Notes: generated from the letters alone by a model not told the origin. A stretch of 64,000 bases of DNA from Verrucomicrobiota bacterium (GCA_022710935.1 JAKLFY010000015.1:40068-104067), one strand, 5' to 3'. Shown: positions 28,910-39,545, numbered from the stretch's first letter. Numbers and translations are program-made.

Positions 28910-31900
28910 TTAGGGCTTGCGAAGCCGATAGAACTGGCGAACGTCCTGCATGAGCACCCTGACCGGGCTGGCCACACCCTCGGGCACGGCAACCCACGCG
29001 CCGGGCGCCGACAGGTCGGTTGTGCTTTCGAGAACGAATCCGGGGCCAGTCCAGGATATCTCCAGTTCGCCCCCCACCAGCCGCGCGTAGTGCAGTTCAA
29101 CTTCATCCACCGGTTCCGGGATGCGCGCGGCCGCGTAATGGCGTAAGACCTGCTCGTGCGCCAGCGTAGAGCTGTAAATCGCCACCTCGTCCAGGTATCC
29201 GTCAAACGCACGCTGCTCTCCCCACCGCCCGATTCGCCCGCCGTCCAACAGGATCGGAGTGGACGCCGCGCCGGTTGCGGCAAGGCTTCCATTCACATAC
29301 ACCTTGATCTGCGCCTGCCCCTCGGCCAGGTCATAAGTCGCAGCCCAGTGATTCCACTGGCCGATTGCCCCGGCGGACCAATGCGACCACGGGGTCGGGT
29401 TTCCGTTGACGGCGAATTCGCCCAGGGCTCCCGCGGCAATGTTGAAATGCAGCCCGCTCGCCGCCCAGCCGTGCGTGGCAAAGAGAGCGAAGAAGTCGGT
29501 TGGATCGGATTGGCGATTGAGCCAGAGTTCGAAGGTGAGTTGATCGACCGGGCCCATGCCCAGATCGGGAACTTCCACATGGCCGGCGGCGAAACGCAGC
29601 GCGCGACCCAGCTCGGGTCCGGCAGACGCTTGATCGAAGGAGAGCCCAGATTCCGAATAGGCCCCTGCCGCCGCATCCCCGAGGCTGCCCAGGTTCTGCG
29701 CCACCGCGCCCGCGGTCTCCTCGAACCGGTAGTACACCGCCGGCATATCCTCGAGGACTGTCGTGGCGTAATCGGTTTGCGGGATTCCCACCACGGTCAA
29801 CTGGGCTTCCGCGCTGGTCACGCTGCTCACGTCGTTGCTGACCCTGACCGAGAAACGGGCCCCGTTGTCGGCCATGACCGCGGTGACCGTGCAGGCATCG
29901 GCCACCGCGCCTTCGATCGGGGTGCCGTTGCGCAACCATTGATACGCGCGGTCCGGGCCGGTGGCCAGGACCTTGAAGGTGGCGGACGCCCCTTCGAGCA
30001 CCGTCGCATCGTCCGGCCCCGCGGCGATGGTCACTTCGCGCTGGACGGCATTGTAGCGCGCTTCAATCCGCTCAGAACTCAAGACGGTGTCATACCAGGC
30101 GAACTCGTCCAACGAGCCCTCCAATTGCCGGGAGGTCGTCCACGATCCGAGCCTCCCCCCGGTCCACGCGATAGCCCGCGCGCCAGGGATCTCGACCTGC
30201 GCGCGGAGCGCGCCGTCCAGATAGAGCTTCAGTTGTCCCGGCTGTGCCGAGGCATCATAAGTGAGCGTCAAATAGTACCACTGTGACAGACCCCACTCGA
30301 GGTTGAAGCGCGGGATGACCGAATTGCCATTGACCGCAAACTCGACCAACGGACCGGGACTCGCCTCGACCAGATTCAGATGCAGGGCGCCACTCTGCCA
30401 CGCGTCATTCGCCACCAGCGCCGTCAGTCCGGGCCAATCGTAGGTCCGGCTCAACCACAGCTCGATCGTCATTTGCGCCAGCGGCTCGTTCAAAGCCGGA
30501 ACGGCCACATGCCCCTCGAATCCGTCCAGCCAGATCGCCGAACCCAATCCCGTGAACGCGGAAGGCCCGCCGAATTGAACGCCCGACGGAGCGTAGCTGC
30601 CCTCGCCGGCCGAGCCCAATCGCCCCAGGTTGCGCGCGGTCAAACCGCCGGACTCATCGCACCGGTAGTAAACCAGCGGTTCATCCGCAATGACCGTCTT
30701 CCCGTACACATCCGACGGCATCGAGAACACCGTCAGACGCGCCGGGACGCTGGTCACTCCATTGACGTCGTTGGTGACGGTCACGGTAAACACGGCCCCT
30801 TCGTCGGCGAGGCTCACGGGGCCGGTCGCATAGGCGGGCTGGGTGGCCCCCGCGATGGCCTGGCCGTCGCGGAACCATTGATAGTGCAAATCCGGCCCCT
30901 GGGCCACCACGCCGAACACCGCCGAGTAACCTTCCCCAATATACGCATCCGCCGGCTGCACAAGAATGCTCGCCTCCGAGATCACGGTGAGCAGAGCCTC
31001 ATCGCTCACCACGCTGTTCACTTGATTGCTGACACGGACGGAATACCGGGCCCCGTCATCCGCCGTTTGGGCCGCAAGGTCGTACTGCGGTTGCGTGGCG
31101 CCGGCGATTTCCTGCCCGTTCCGCAGCCATTGATACTCGAGATCGGCTCCCGTCGCCGTGATCTCGAAGTGGGCGTTCTCGCCCCGAAGCACGACTTGAT
31201 CGGCGGGCTGCGCGGCAATGCGCGCCTCGGGAAAGACGGTCTGGTAGCGAGCCGCGATCCGGTCCGCACCCAGCACGCTCGAATACAGTGCAAACTCGTC
31301 GATCAACCCTTCGAATTGCCGCTGGGCATCCCACATCCCCAGCCGCCCTCCGGTGAAGCTGACCGGAATGGCCGATGCCAACTGGACCTCGGGCTGCGGC
31401 AGACCGTCGAAATACAACCTCAATTGAGGCGGGTTGGCCATGCTGTCGTAGGTGACCACGACGTGGTGCCACTCGCCCACAGCCCACGCCGGCGCGAATC
31501 GGGGGTTAGGAACCGGATTCCCATTCACGGCAAACTCGATGAGCGGGTCGCTGTCCGAACTGACCAGATTCAGATGCAAGAACCCTCCGGCCCAACCGTC
31601 GTTGGCATAGAGGGCGGTCAAACCGGGCCAGTCATAGGTCCGCTGCAACCACATCTCCAGAGTGAACTGGGCCAGCGGCTGATCGAGGGCCGGCACGCCA
31701 ACGAACCCCTCCATCCCGTCCAGCGCGACCGCCCTCCCCATAACCGGCGAGGCGGACTCGGCGCCGAGCGCAACCCCCGCCCCGCTGTAAGCACCATCGG
31801 CGCCGGCCAGACTCCCGAGGTTGGCCGCGACAGGACCGCTGCTCTCCTCGAAACGGTAGTAGACCAATGGCGCGTCGGCCAGAATCTCCGCTGCGTAATC

Positions 31901-31969
31901 GGCCCGGAGCGGGAGCGTGGCGGCAGTCAATCCGAGTATGGCCTGGATCAGAAGTCCGTGTCGTTTCAT
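28910..31969 (-). CDS. Secreted protein with three LamG and Ig-like domains
   Basis: A 1019-residue protein with a signal peptide ([13 protein letters not shown]). Three LamG domains at about 35-245, 435-640 and 735-930 each open with a similar phrase ([32 protein letters not shown]). They are separated by Ig-like units containing [20 protein letters not shown] or [20 protein letters not shown]-terminal tail ([19 protein letters not shown]) is the beta module seen at the ends of many verrucomicrobial secreted proteins. It probably binds polysaccharide or matrix outside the cell. Internal repetition suggests expansion by duplication. It is first in a three-gene minus-strand run. Confidence 0.9.
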   Translation of the reverse strand: MKRHGLLIQAILGLTAATLPLRADYAAEILADAPLVYYRFEESSGPVAANLGSLAGADGAYSGAGVALGAESASPVMGRAVALDGMEGFVGVPALDQPLAQFTLEMWLQRTYDWPGLTALYANDGWAGGFLHLNLVSSDSDPLIEFAVNGNPVPNPRFAPAWAVGEWHHVVVTYDSMANPPQLRLYFDGLPQPEVQLASAIPVSFTGGRLGMWDAQRQFEGLIDEFALYSSVLGADRIAARYQTVFPEARIAAQPADQVVLRGENAHFEITATGADLEYQWLRNGQEIAGATQPQYDLAAQTADDGARYSVRVSNQVNSVVSDEALLTVISEASILVQPADAYIGEGYSAVFGVVAQGPDLHYQWFRDGQAIAGATQPAYATGPVSLADEGAVFTVTVTNDVNGVTSVPARLTVFSMPSDVYGKTVIADEPLVYYRCDESGGLTARNLGRLGSAGEGSYAPSGVQFGGPSAFTGLGSAIWLDGFEGHVAVPALNEPLAQMTIELWLSRTYDWPGLTALVANDAWQSGALHLNLVEASPGPLVEFAVNGNSVIPRFNLEWGLSQWYYLTLTYDASAQPGQLKLYLDGALRAQVEIPGARAIAWTGGRLGSWTTSRQLEGSLDEFAWYDTVLSSERIEARYNAVQREVTIAAGPDDATVLEGASATFKVLATGPDRAYQWLRNGTPIEGAVADACTVTAVMADNGARFSVRVSNDVSSVTSAEAQLTVVGIPQTDYATTVLEDMPAVYYRFEETAGAVAQNLGSLGDAAAGAYSESGLSFDQASAGPELGRALRFAAGHVEVPDLGMGPVDQLTFELWLNRQSDPTDFFALFATHGWAASGLHFNIAAGALGEFAVNGNPTPWSHWSAGAIGQWNHWAATYDLAEGQAQIKVYVNGSLAATGAASTPILLDGGRIGRWGEQRAFDGYLDEVAIYSSTLAHEQVLRHYAAARIPEPVDEVELHYARLVGGELEISWTGPGFVLESTTDLSAPGAWVAVPEGVASPVRVLMQDVRQFYRLRKP

Positions 31970-32230
31970 GTCTATCCCTCGCTGTGGTTGTCCGCGTTGC
32001 GGCTCTTCAGGCCGGTGCGCCCGAGCGGTCTAACGATCCCAGCACTGTGAGTCGACGGGCAACTCCGATCGCCGTCTCGGGCCTGGGCCGGACGTGGATG
32101 TCTTGGGGGGGGCGCGGAATACACCCGGCCATCGACCGTCCTGGAGAAGGTCAGGCAGGAATCACCTGCGTCGGTGGCCATGCCTCCAATAGTTGGCGTC
32201 AGGCATCACCTGTCAAGCCCTTCTTCCCCG

Positions 32231-32355
32231 CTAGCCTGCATTTCCCACCACTTTTTGCCGCTGCAGAGCCGGAGTTCTTAAGAGAAGTCTGAATGCAGGC
32301 TAGGAAAAGCCCGGATTTCTTTGTCGTCTTCCCGGTGGTGAGAAACCCGGGCTCA
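32231..32355. repeat. Paired inverted repeats, family C
   Basis: CTAGCCTGCATT at 32231-32242 faces AATGCAGGCTAG at 32292-32303 as a perfect 12-bp inverted repeat. A second unit (GTGGTGAGAAACCCGGGCT, near 32334-32353) is the inverse of the 6812 copy. The loop carries CTTTTTGCCGCTGC. It resembles a REP doublet between two genes on the minus strand. Confidence 0.5.
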
Positions 32356-32366
32356 GGGTCAAACGG

Positions 32367-34475
32367 TCAGGGCGTGGTCAACCGGCGGTAGTACACAATT
32401 GCCGACCCGGGCGCCGTTGGGATTTCGACCTTGAGGCTTTCGAGGTCGCGTCCCCGAACCGTTCGCTGATCCGGAGTGTCCTCGAAGCTGACCGCGTAGT
32501 CGGCATCGGGCGCGATCGCGCGAAACGGAACGATGCGCTCGGCCTCGGGGCATTCGGCCCGGCGAAACAGGAGCGCCATGCCGCTCTCTTCGGCTGACCG
32601 GTGGAACTGGTACCCAAACCACACTGCCTCGGAGGCGTCGTGCGGGAGGATTGGGTAGAAATCGCCGGTGAGGTACGGACGCGTCTTTCGGTAAATGGCC
32701 GTCGTGCGGCGGGCCGCCTCTTCGGTGTCCGGGTGTGCGGTGTCGATGTGGCCCTGGATGCCGGTGCCGACGACGATATTGCCGCCGCACATCCCGCTGC
32801 GAAACGAGTACATCGGTTCGTAGCCAAAAGCCGCGCAGGCGTGGAAGGGCACCCAGCGATACAGCCCGGCATTCTGGAGTTGCTCGCCAGTTGGATTGGG
32901 TTTGAAACAGACCATGTCGCTGTGCCAGAGCGGCAGGCTTCGTCGGCACGTCTCGATATCGATTCTCCTGCCCCCGCTCGCGCAGTTGTCGATCATGAGG
33001 CGGGGATGCCGGGCGCGCAGTTCGTCCCACATCGCGTACAGCCCTTCGATATGCCGGATTTCCGAGATGCCCTGCCGGTCGGGGGTGTCGCTGGCGCGCC
33101 AGTGCGGAAGCGGGTCCATGTTGAAGTCCCAGCGCAGCCAGGTGAGGTGCGCGTCCGTGACGAACCGATCGAGCAAATCGAGCATCCATCGCCACGCGGC
33201 ACGGTCTCCGAACTTGAACAACCCCCCGCCGCCCCCGCCGTGCACAAACTCCGGATGCTCACGCGCCACCCGCGTTCCGGGCACAACCCGCTCAGGCTCG
33301 AACCACAGGAGATAGTCGAGTCCGGCCGCGCGCGCCGCCTCGCCGACCGGCGCCAGCCCGCCTGGATACTTCTTCGGATCGACGACCCAATTGCCCGTGC
33401 CGTTCGGGAAGTCGCCGGGATACCAATGCTGCGGGTCCATGTCCGACCAGAAGACCTCGAATCCGCGCCGGGCCAGGGTCGGCATGACGCGAACATGCGG
33501 ACCTTCGTACGTGCCGTCGGGGTCTGTGTTGTTGACGCTGGCGCAAATGGGCGGGAACACCCATTGGCCGTCGCGGCGGGGGACGTAATGGGTCAGTTGA
33601 AGCTGCCGGAGCTGGTTGTTGCCGCGCAGCGCATCGGACCCGCGCCAGAAGACCAGCAAAACGCCCGGTGTGCGCACCGTCTCGTCAGGATGCAGCACGA
33701 ACCGCGTCAACTGCTGGCCGGCGCGAATTCCGAGTGTGTTGGTGCCGGCCAACCCGAAACCTGCCTCCCACTGGCCCGACCAGCCAATCGCCAGCACCAT
33801 CCCATCATTCGAGCGTTGCAGGTTGAAATACGGCAGATAGGGGTCGGAGGACCGCCCGCCCCTCGGGGCAAACACCTTCTCCTGGCCGCCCCGCAACGGC
33901 AGAGTCTCGACCACCGGTTCGAAGCTTCGGGCCGAGTTGTGGTCGCCCAGAGCGTAATGCAGCCGCACACCCTCCTCTGGACTTGCCATCGAGGTGTCGA
34001 GACTCCGGATGCGTTCGAGAATGGGTGTGTCGGCGGTCCCCGCATTCGTGAAGTGCAACACCCACTCGACGGCAGGGAACTCGCGAAAAGCAATCGCCAC
34101 GCAACGCACCTCCAGACCGGTCGCGGGATCACTCCAGGCGAGCGTGTGCCGGGTTCGTCCCTGGCCAATCGCGTCGGTCTTGCGGCTCGCACGCCAGCGC
34201 GCCAGGACCCGGTCGGAAGCCTGGCCGCCGAAAGCGAATGAAAACGGCAACAGGCCGCGGCGCGGCCCCGGTCCCGCCCCTGCGGCCGGCTCGGACGGGG
34301 ACGTTTCCGTTGAGCTTGGGGCGCCGTCGGGAACGGTCAAGGTGACGTCAAGAAGATGCGTCTTGAGCCATTCGTCGCGATCCTGGAGTTCGGCGGGGAG
34401 CGAATCGCCCGCCCATGTTGCGACAGAAAGCCCCAGGACCGTGACCAGGGCGAAAACGAGCATCGTCGCTTTCAT
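32367..34475 (-). CDS. GH36-family alpha-galactosidase-like glycoside hydrolase
   Basis: About 702 residues with a signal peptide (MLVFALVTVLGLSVATWA). An N-terminal beta-sandwich is followed by the (beta/alpha)8 barrel of clan GH-D: LLWFEPERVVPGT, TWLRWDFNMD, LMIDNCASGGRRID and SLPLWHSDM. By family analogy Asp450 in WDFN is the nucleophile and Asp520 in LWHSD the acid/base. A C-terminal beta domain ends at the stop. The enzyme is probably periplasmic or exported and removes terminal alpha-galactose-type residues. The start at ATG 34475 (alternative 34463) lies 5 bases after the stop of the small membrane gene, so the two are coupled. Confidence 0.92.
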   Translation of the reverse strand: MKATMLVFALVTVLGLSVATWAGDSLPAELQDRDEWLKTHLLDVTLTVPDGAPSSTETSPSEPAAGAGPGPRRGLLPFSFAFGGQASDRVLARWRASRKTDAIGQGRTRHTLAWSDPATGLEVRCVAIAFREFPAVEWVLHFTNAGTADTPILERIRSLDTSMASPEEGVRLHYALGDHNSARSFEPVVETLPLRGGQEKVFAPRGGRSSDPYLPYFNLQRSNDGMVLAIGWSGQWEAGFGLAGTNTLGIRAGQQLTRFVLHPDETVRTPGVLLVFWRGSDALRGNNQLRQLQLTHYVPRRDGQWVFPPICASVNNTDPDGTYEGPHVRVMPTLARRGFEVFWSDMDPQHWYPGDFPNGTGNWVVDPKKYPGGLAPVGEAARAAGLDYLLWFEPERVVPGTRVAREHPEFVHGGGGGGLFKFGDRAAWRWMLDLLDRFVTDAHLTWLRWDFNMDPLPHWRASDTPDRQGISEIRHIEGLYAMWDELRARHPRLMIDNCASGGRRIDIETCRRSLPLWHSDMVCFKPNPTGEQLQNAGLYRWVPFHACAAFGYEPMYSFRSGMCGGNIVVGTGIQGHIDTAHPDTEEAARRTTAIYRKTRPYLTGDFYPILPHDASEAVWFGYQFHRSAEESGMALLFRRAECPEAERIVPFRAIAPDADYAVSFEDTPDQRTVRGRDLESLKVEIPTAPGSAIVYYRRLTTP

Positions 34476-34480
34476 CCACC

Positions 34481-34699
34481 TCAGGCACGCGACTCGCACT
34501 TGGGCGCTCCGAGAATCCGGGCAGGAAGAAACAGCAGGGCACGGAAAAACGCGAACAGCGCGTCGAGGGTGATGCCGACCAACCGCAGCGGCAGCGAGAT
34601 GAGCCAGACGATCGGAAAGAGGACCAGGGCCAGCAGGGCCACAGGCCAGGACAGCACGAACAGAATGCACCATCCCACCAGGAGAATCAGAGTCTTCAT
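34481..34699 (-). CDS. Small membrane protein
   Basis: A 72-residue, almost wholly hydrophobic protein (LILLVGWCILFVLSW, LLALVLFPIVWLI, LVGITLDALFAFFRALLF), predicted to form two or three transmembrane helices. Family unknown. It precedes the GH36 gene by 5 bases and is very likely cotranscribed with it. Its closing codons carry the Shine-Dalgarno-like GAGG of the downstream start. Confidence 0.7.
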   Translation of the reverse strand: MKTLILLVGWCILFVLSWPVALLALVLFPIVWLISLPLRLVGITLDALFAFFRALLFLPARILGAPKCESRA

Positions 34700-34793
34700 G
34701 TTACAATCGCCGCGATTTCGCTTGGCATGCCCGAGTCCCACATTGCGCTAACAACACGGGAAAGCCAGCAAAAGTTGCAAACAACCGGTCCGA

Positions 34794-34887
34794 TCACTGC
34801 ATCTGTAGGTTGTCGGTGGGAATCGAATCTGCGCCGCGCAGGGGCACGCGGCCTACAGCGGGAATCTCCATCCGGTGTCGGCCCGGC
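34794..34887 (-). repeat. Dispersed repeat family B, copy 1
   Basis: Read on the minus strand this unit contains GGGCCGACACCGGATGGA, TGTAGGCCGCGTGCCCC and ACCGACAA, in the same order and spacing as 61016-61111 on the plus strand. It occupies the gap between the PEP-CTERM gene and the small membrane gene. Confidence 0.7.
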
Positions 34888-34917
34888 GGGAACCAACGCG
34901 CACGCGGTTGCGTCCGT

Positions 34918-35628
34918 TCAGCGGCGGCGAAGGCCGCATTGGGTCCCGAGCAGGGCGATGCCACCCAACAACCCCAGCAACCCGACGCTGGGCTCAGGGA
35001 TAGCCGTAAAATGCACTGTGTAGGCCGTCCCCCAATCCTGACCCGCCCCGCCCTGCGTAATCCCCTGGACGGCATCGTCGACCAGGTAACCCTTGCCTTG
35101 TCCGGGGGCGGTGTTGTCGCCTGAGGTGTTGACCAGGAACCGGAAATTGGACACCTCGCCATCGACGTTGTCTTCCGAGAAGACGAACCAGTACTTCTGA
35201 CTCGAATCGAGCGTCAGGCCGGCGAAGCTGAATGTGTAAGGCTGGTCGGCGACGGTGCTGTTCCACGTCACAGCCGAACTCGAAGAGCCAAGATAGCCGC
35301 CGAATGCGGCGCCGTCGTAACTCGAATACAGGTCCAGGTACACGGGAGTGTCCGCATCGGTCGTCTGACGGGCGCCTGCGCCAAAGTTCGGCGTCACGGT
35401 GTCATTGGGGCGCCTGAGAGTGAGTGCATCCAACTGGAACACCGGTGTGAGCGACCCGGGGGGCGTCACGCTGTTGGGGTAAATCCCGGCATCGGCCTGG
35501 AATGCAAATGCCGCCATGTTGGCCTTATCCCCAGCGACACCCGACCATTCGTTGACAATCGTGCCGGTATCCGCCGCCCATGCCGCGGCGCTTACAACCA
35601 GACTGGCAGTGCAGAGCACAGTTTTCAT
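34918..35628 (-). CDS. PEP-CTERM sorted exoprotein
   Basis: A 236-residue protein. The signal peptide is MKTVLCTASLVVSAAAWA. The central part is a beta-rich choice-of-anchor type domain (FQLDALTLRRPND, YTFSFAGLTLDSSQKYWFVFS). The C terminus is a complete PEP-CTERM tail: IPEPSVGLLGLLGGIALLG followed by GLRRR. Such proteins are processed by exosortase and are linked to exopolysaccharide-producing bacteria. No exosortase gene is in the window. It lies between the sialidase and the GH36 pair, all on the minus strand. Confidence 0.9.
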   Translation of the reverse strand: MKTVLCTASLVVSAAAWAADTGTIVNEWSGVAGDKANMAAFAFQADAGIYPNSVTPPGSLTPVFQLDALTLRRPNDTVTPNFGAGARQTTDADTPVYLDLYSSYDGAAFGGYLGSSSSAVTWNSTVADQPYTFSFAGLTLDSSQKYWFVFSEDNVDGEVSNFRFLVNTSGDNTAPGQGKGYLVDDAVQGITQGGAGQDWGTAYTVHFTAIPEPSVGLLGLLGGIALLGTQCGLRRR

Positions 35629-35736
35629 AAGAATTCACGCATGCAGGCGCTCAGGAGAAAGAACGCAGTCCCCACTAACCACAAAGTCCGGGCACAAGCA
35701 ACGCCTTTTTCTCTTCCGTTTTGTGTCCCGTGTTGG

Positions 35737-38418
35737 TCAACGCCGCCTCGGGGTCGCCACCCGGAAGAACCGATGCCCGGCCAACGAGCCCGGCATGATG
35801 CGAGCCACGCGAAAGCCGTCGGCAAGGACTTCCTCTCCCCCAGCCTGAGGCGTCCAGCCAACCGTGAGATCCGCCGCGCCCTGGACTGCATAGAGTGCGC
35901 CGGGGAGGCTCGACCAGACAAGCCGCAATCCGTCCGGGCCGACCGACACGTACTCGATGCGAAGAAGGGACGACGGATCGTTGGCCATCGTTCCAGCCTC
36001 GAACTCATCCACGTTGCTCATGCCGTCGCCGTCCAAGTCCTCTTCGGCGTCGTCGGCGCCATGATTCAAGCCATTGATCGCCTCGTAATAATCGCTCATG
36101 CCATCGCCGTCGCCGTCGAGGTCGGCCTGCGTCAGCCAATCGAGGTGGAATCGGACAAAGGTCAGCGTCTCGTAGGCGTTCCCATCCCCCGTTTCGTACA
36201 GCAATCCGACCGTGCCATCCGCCAGAACGGCCAGATCCGAGTACGCCGCGGGCCGAGTGTCGATCCGCCGCGACACCGTCCACGTCTTGCCTTCGTCTTC
36301 CGACATCCGGACGGTCATATCGACCCGGGCCGATGCGGAACCGGGGTTGGCGAAGAGCAGCCGATCGCGCGGCGCTCCATCGAGGGTCGAGCTGTAACGG
36401 ATGAAGCTGGCTTGGCACACGGGATCGGCAACCGCATAGGTGAGAGGCGACCACGTCCCGTCGCTCAGCGTGGCGCCCCGGCTATAGGTGGCCCAAACGC
36501 GTTTGCCGCCGCCGCCGCTGGGCGCGCGCGATGAGACCATGATCTGCCCCGAGTTGAGCTCGACCATCTGGTTCTCGTTGAGCTGCGGCGGAATGGTCCG
36601 ATTCACGTCCGGACTCGTCAGCCAACTGGCGCCGTGATTCGTGCTGTAGATAAAGAAGGCACGCGCATTGACCCCGCCCGGATCCGTGTGTTGCGATGGG
36701 AAGAGCAGTGTGCCATCGCGCAGTTGGATGCCGTGTCCCGGCCCCTGGAAACAGACGCCCCAGCTCGGGTTCGCCTTGGCCTGGGCCGTGATGTTGATCG
36801 GCGGCGACCATGTCTGTCCATCGTCGTCGCTTCGCGCGAGAACGTACTGGCCGGTTTGGTTCGTGCCCAGCCCGGCGCCCGATCCGGCATAGGCGCGGTT
36901 GCCGAATGACCACAAAGCCGCCACCCAGATCGTGCCGGTCTCGCGATCCACCAACACCGCGGGATCGCCAACACCGTTCCCGCTCGATCCGGCCACCGTC
37001 TTGTCGTAATCGAGGATTGCCTTGGTGTTGGTCGCCCAGTGCCAGGTGCTGCCGTTGTCCGTGCTCCGCATGCACCCGACGTCGACGTTCGCCGGCAGGT
37101 CGTTGGCGTTGTCCCAGCGCAAATCGAACATCGCGAGCAGCGTGCCGCGCATCGTTGTGGCCAGCGCGGGGATGCGGTAGGTGTGCACGCCGTCATCGCC
37201 GGCGCGGCGGACAACCGTGCTGAACAAGGCGTTGCCGACCGTCAGGAACTCCGGCGGTGACCCGACCTCGGGCACGCGGACCTCGCCCTCGAAGCCCACG
37301 CTCAGCAACGCGCCGTCAAACACTCGACCCCACTTCGTCCCGGGCCGCGGCTCGACGGCGATCCAGAAGTGGTTCACCCCGGCGCTCAGCTCCTGGCTTC
37401 CCCCGACGGACAGCGCGCCGTCGAATCCAGCGGCGACCGATCCGAATGCATTCAGGGGCCGGAACTCGGGGCTGGGCCCGGTGAAGAAAACGGCGACGGA
37501 CGCGATGTCCGCCAGGTCGGTCGTCCCCTCGAGGTTGAATGCCACATTGGTCACAACGCCCGGGCCGCGCACCTGGACATCGAGCAGCGCGTGCAACCCG
37601 AAGGGCGGCACGTCCCGGGTTGTTTGCGCGACCGTGCACGCCGCCGGCGGGATCTCCTCTGGCGACCCCCATTGCGCCGACAGGTACGCGGGAATCTCGA
37701 TCCGCTCGGCATCCGTTAACACCCGGTCATAAACCAGCACCTCGGCCAAATCGACCGCCAGCCCTCGAGTCGCGGCAACGTTCTTGCCGAGGATCAACCC
37801 GCCGAGGCCACTGGTGAGGTTGTTTGTGTAGATGAAGCGCTCTCCGCCCCCGATTGAATGCCTGACCCGAGTCGCCGCGGCGAGCTTGTCGAACTCGAAG
37901 ATGTGCGTCTGCCAGACGTTGACCGCGGCGGCGAGCGTGTTGGGATCGGCGTTGCTCCCCCCGCCGCTCGGTTGAAGTCCCACCTGCCAGGATCCGGCAC
38001 GCACCTGGGCCCGGGTGAGGCCCGGCGCGTTGGCCGAGCCGTCGAAAAGGAACCCGTCATTTGCCGCGGTCAGGCGACAATACGCGACCAAGGCGCGGCT
38101 CGATGTGATGGTGCCGAAGTTCGCGGAGGTGCCCCAGACCGCGTCCCCGCCGTCACAGCGCACAATGCGCCGCACGCCGCCCGCGGTGTTGAAGGAGGCC
38201 GATTCCGGCGTGCCGCTGATGCGGTCGAGGTTGCGTGAGGCGGGGGTGCCAGTCGTCGCCTGGTTCCGCCAGAGAGTGACCTGTGCCAAGGCATTGGCTT
38301 CGAGACCCGCATCACTTCGATACCACGCGTAAAGCGAGTTGGGGGAAGGAGCCGGCGGAGGCGCGGCCAGCGCCCATGCGCAGCCGAACACCGCGAGTGA
38401 GGCTGTGATCAGGTTCAT
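35737..38418 (-). CDS. Exo-alpha-sialidase (BNR-repeat), secreted
   Basis: About 893 residues with a signal peptide (MNLITASLAVFGCAWALA). Residues about 20-225 are a LamG-like domain (LYAWYRSDAGLEANALAQVTLW), and a BNR-associated beta domain follows. The sialidase propeller starts with the YRIPAL box near residue 413, which holds one of the catalytic arginines. It carries four Asp boxes: STDNGSTW, SDDDGQTW, STNHGASW and SEDEGKTW. After it come two calcium-binding loops (DLDGDGDGMSDYYE, DLDGDGMSNVDEFEAGT) and a C-terminal beta module. It would release terminal sialic acids or related sugars outside the cell. ATG 38418 is chosen for the signal peptide. A 61-bp gap separates it from the upstream metallopeptidase gene. 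Confidence 0.92.
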   Translation of the reverse strand: MNLITASLAVFGCAWALAAPPPAPSPNSLYAWYRSDAGLEANALAQVTLWRNQATTGTPASRNLDRISGTPESASFNTAGGVRRIVRCDGGDAVWGTSANFGTITSSRALVAYCRLTAANDGFLFDGSANAPGLTRAQVRAGSWQVGLQPSGGGSNADPNTLAAAVNVWQTHIFEFDKLAAATRVRHSIGGGERFIYTNNLTSGLGGLILGKNVAATRGLAVDLAEVLVYDRVLTDAERIEIPAYLSAQWGSPEEIPPAACTVAQTTRDVPPFGLHALLDVQVRGPGVVTNVAFNLEGTTDLADIASVAVFFTGPSPEFRPLNAFGSVAAGFDGALSVGGSQELSAGVNHFWIAVEPRPGTKWGRVFDGALLSVGFEGEVRVPEVGSPPEFLTVGNALFSTVVRRAGDDGVHTYRIPALATTMRGTLLAMFDLRWDNANDLPANVDVGCMRSTDNGSTWHWATNTKAILDYDKTVAGSSGNGVGDPAVLVDRETGTIWVAALWSFGNRAYAGSGAGLGTNQTGQYVLARSDDDGQTWSPPINITAQAKANPSWGVCFQGPGHGIQLRDGTLLFPSQHTDPGGVNARAFFIYSTNHGASWLTSPDVNRTIPPQLNENQMVELNSGQIMVSSRAPSGGGGKRVWATYSRGATLSDGTWSPLTYAVADPVCQASFIRYSSTLDGAPRDRLLFANPGSASARVDMTVRMSEDEGKTWTVSRRIDTRPAAYSDLAVLADGTVGLLYETGDGNAYETLTFVRFHLDWLTQADLDGDGDGMSDYYEAINGLNHGADDAEEDLDGDGMSNVDEFEAGTMANDPSSLLRIEYVSVGPDGLRLVWSSLPGALYAVQGAADLTVGWTPQAGGEEVLADGFRVARIMPGSLAGHRFFRVATPRRR

Positions 38419-38479
38419 CGTCTGGGTTGGTTGAGGTCGGAAGGACTGCGAGCCGTGCGGTCGGGCGATGCGCCCGACC

Positions 38480-39334
38480 TTACCTGGCCGAGCTCCGAAA
38501 ATCGATCTGCCCTTGGGCCAGGTCGCCGGTCCGGAATCCTTTGAGAAACCAGCTCTTGCGCTGTTCGGAAGTGCCGTGGGTGAAGGCGTCGGGCACGACA
38601 TAGCCCCGGGATTTCATCTGGATGCGATCGTCGCCGACGGCGGCGGCGGCGTTCACCGCCTCCTCGACGTCCCCGTCTTCGAGGATCCCCTTCGTTCGTT
38701 GGGCGTGATGCGCCCAGATGCCAGCCAGGAAATCGGCTTGCAGTTCGAGCTTGACCAACTGGCGATTGGACTCGGCCTCGCTGAGCCCCGCGCGCAATTG
38801 CTGCAGTTGGCTTGTGAGCCCCCATTGGTTCTGCACATGGTGCCCCACCTCGTGCGCGATGATGTAGGCCATGGCGAAATCCCCATGCGCTCCAAGCCGC
38901 CGCTGCAAGTCCTCGAGAAACGTCAGGTCGATGTAGACCCGATCATCCCCCGGACAATAGAACGGACCCGTGGCGGATGACGATAAGCCGCAGGCAGACT
39001 CGACCGAACCGCTGAACAGAACCAGCTTCGGCTCGCGATACGTTCTGCCGCTCCGGCTGAACAGGTCGTGCCAGACATCCTCTGTATCCTTGAGCACCAC
39101 CGAGACAAACTCAGCCAACTCCGCCTCCGCTTCGATCACCGCGGGGTTAGCCGGACCGCCGGAGCCGCCAGGCGGTTGCAGCGAATTGATGACTTCGGTC
39201 GGGTTGCCGCCGAGCAGCCAGACGATCGCGACAATCGCCAGCAGCCCCACGCCCCCGCCGGCCGCCATCCGCGTGCCCCCCATGCCCCGCCGATCCTCGA
39301 CGTTCTGGCTGCGTTCCCGTTCTCTCCAGCGCAT
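38480..39334 (-). CDS. ypfJ: YpfJ-family neutral zinc metallopeptidase
   Basis: A 284-residue membrane-anchored peptidase of the KPN_02809/YpfJ family. The basic N terminus (MRWRERERSQNVEDRRG) is followed by one transmembrane helix (GGGVGLLAIVAIVWLLGG). The extracytoplasmic domain carries the CGLSSSATGPFYCPGDDRVYIDL pattern (two conserved Cys) and the zinc motif IAHEVGHHVQNQWG near residue 160. A downstream ELQADFLAGIWA supplies the third ligand. The family is widespread and its substrate is unknown. Length and motifs are normal. It is the first gene of the minus-strand run to the GH36 gene. Confidence 0.93.
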   Translation of the reverse strand: MRWRERERSQNVEDRRGMGGTRMAAGGGVGLLAIVAIVWLLGGNPTEVINSLQPPGGSGGPANPAVIEAEAELAEFVSVVLKDTEDVWHDLFSRSGRTYREPKLVLFSGSVESACGLSSSATGPFYCPGDDRVYIDLTFLEDLQRRLGAHGDFAMAYIIAHEVGHHVQNQWGLTSQLQQLRAGLSEAESNRQLVKLELQADFLAGIWAHHAQRTKGILEDGDVEEAVNAAAAVGDDRIQMKSRGYVVPDAFTHGTSEQRKSWFLKGFRTGDLAQGQIDFRSSAR

Positions 39335-39453
39335 GGCGGCATTCTCCGATCTTCGCCCTCAGACGTCAAGACTGCCCCAATCGTGAGCGAACCGTCTTTG
39401 CACCGCGCGGGGGGGCGCCCGGAGGTGAGGCTCCGCGAAGATCGATGAACCAT

Positions 39454-39522
39454 CCGGGCTAACCGGCATGTTTCACACCCCGTCGGTGCACATGGCGGTC
39501 CGACTTCGCGAGAGAACTGCTA
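39454..39522 (-). repeat. Dispersed repeat family A, copy 2
   Basis: Its reverse complement matches 17981-18049 across 69 bp with about three substitutions. It lies in the gap between two divergent genes. Confidence 0.8.
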
Positions 39523-39545
39523 TGCGGGTTAGACCTCGAATGGTC

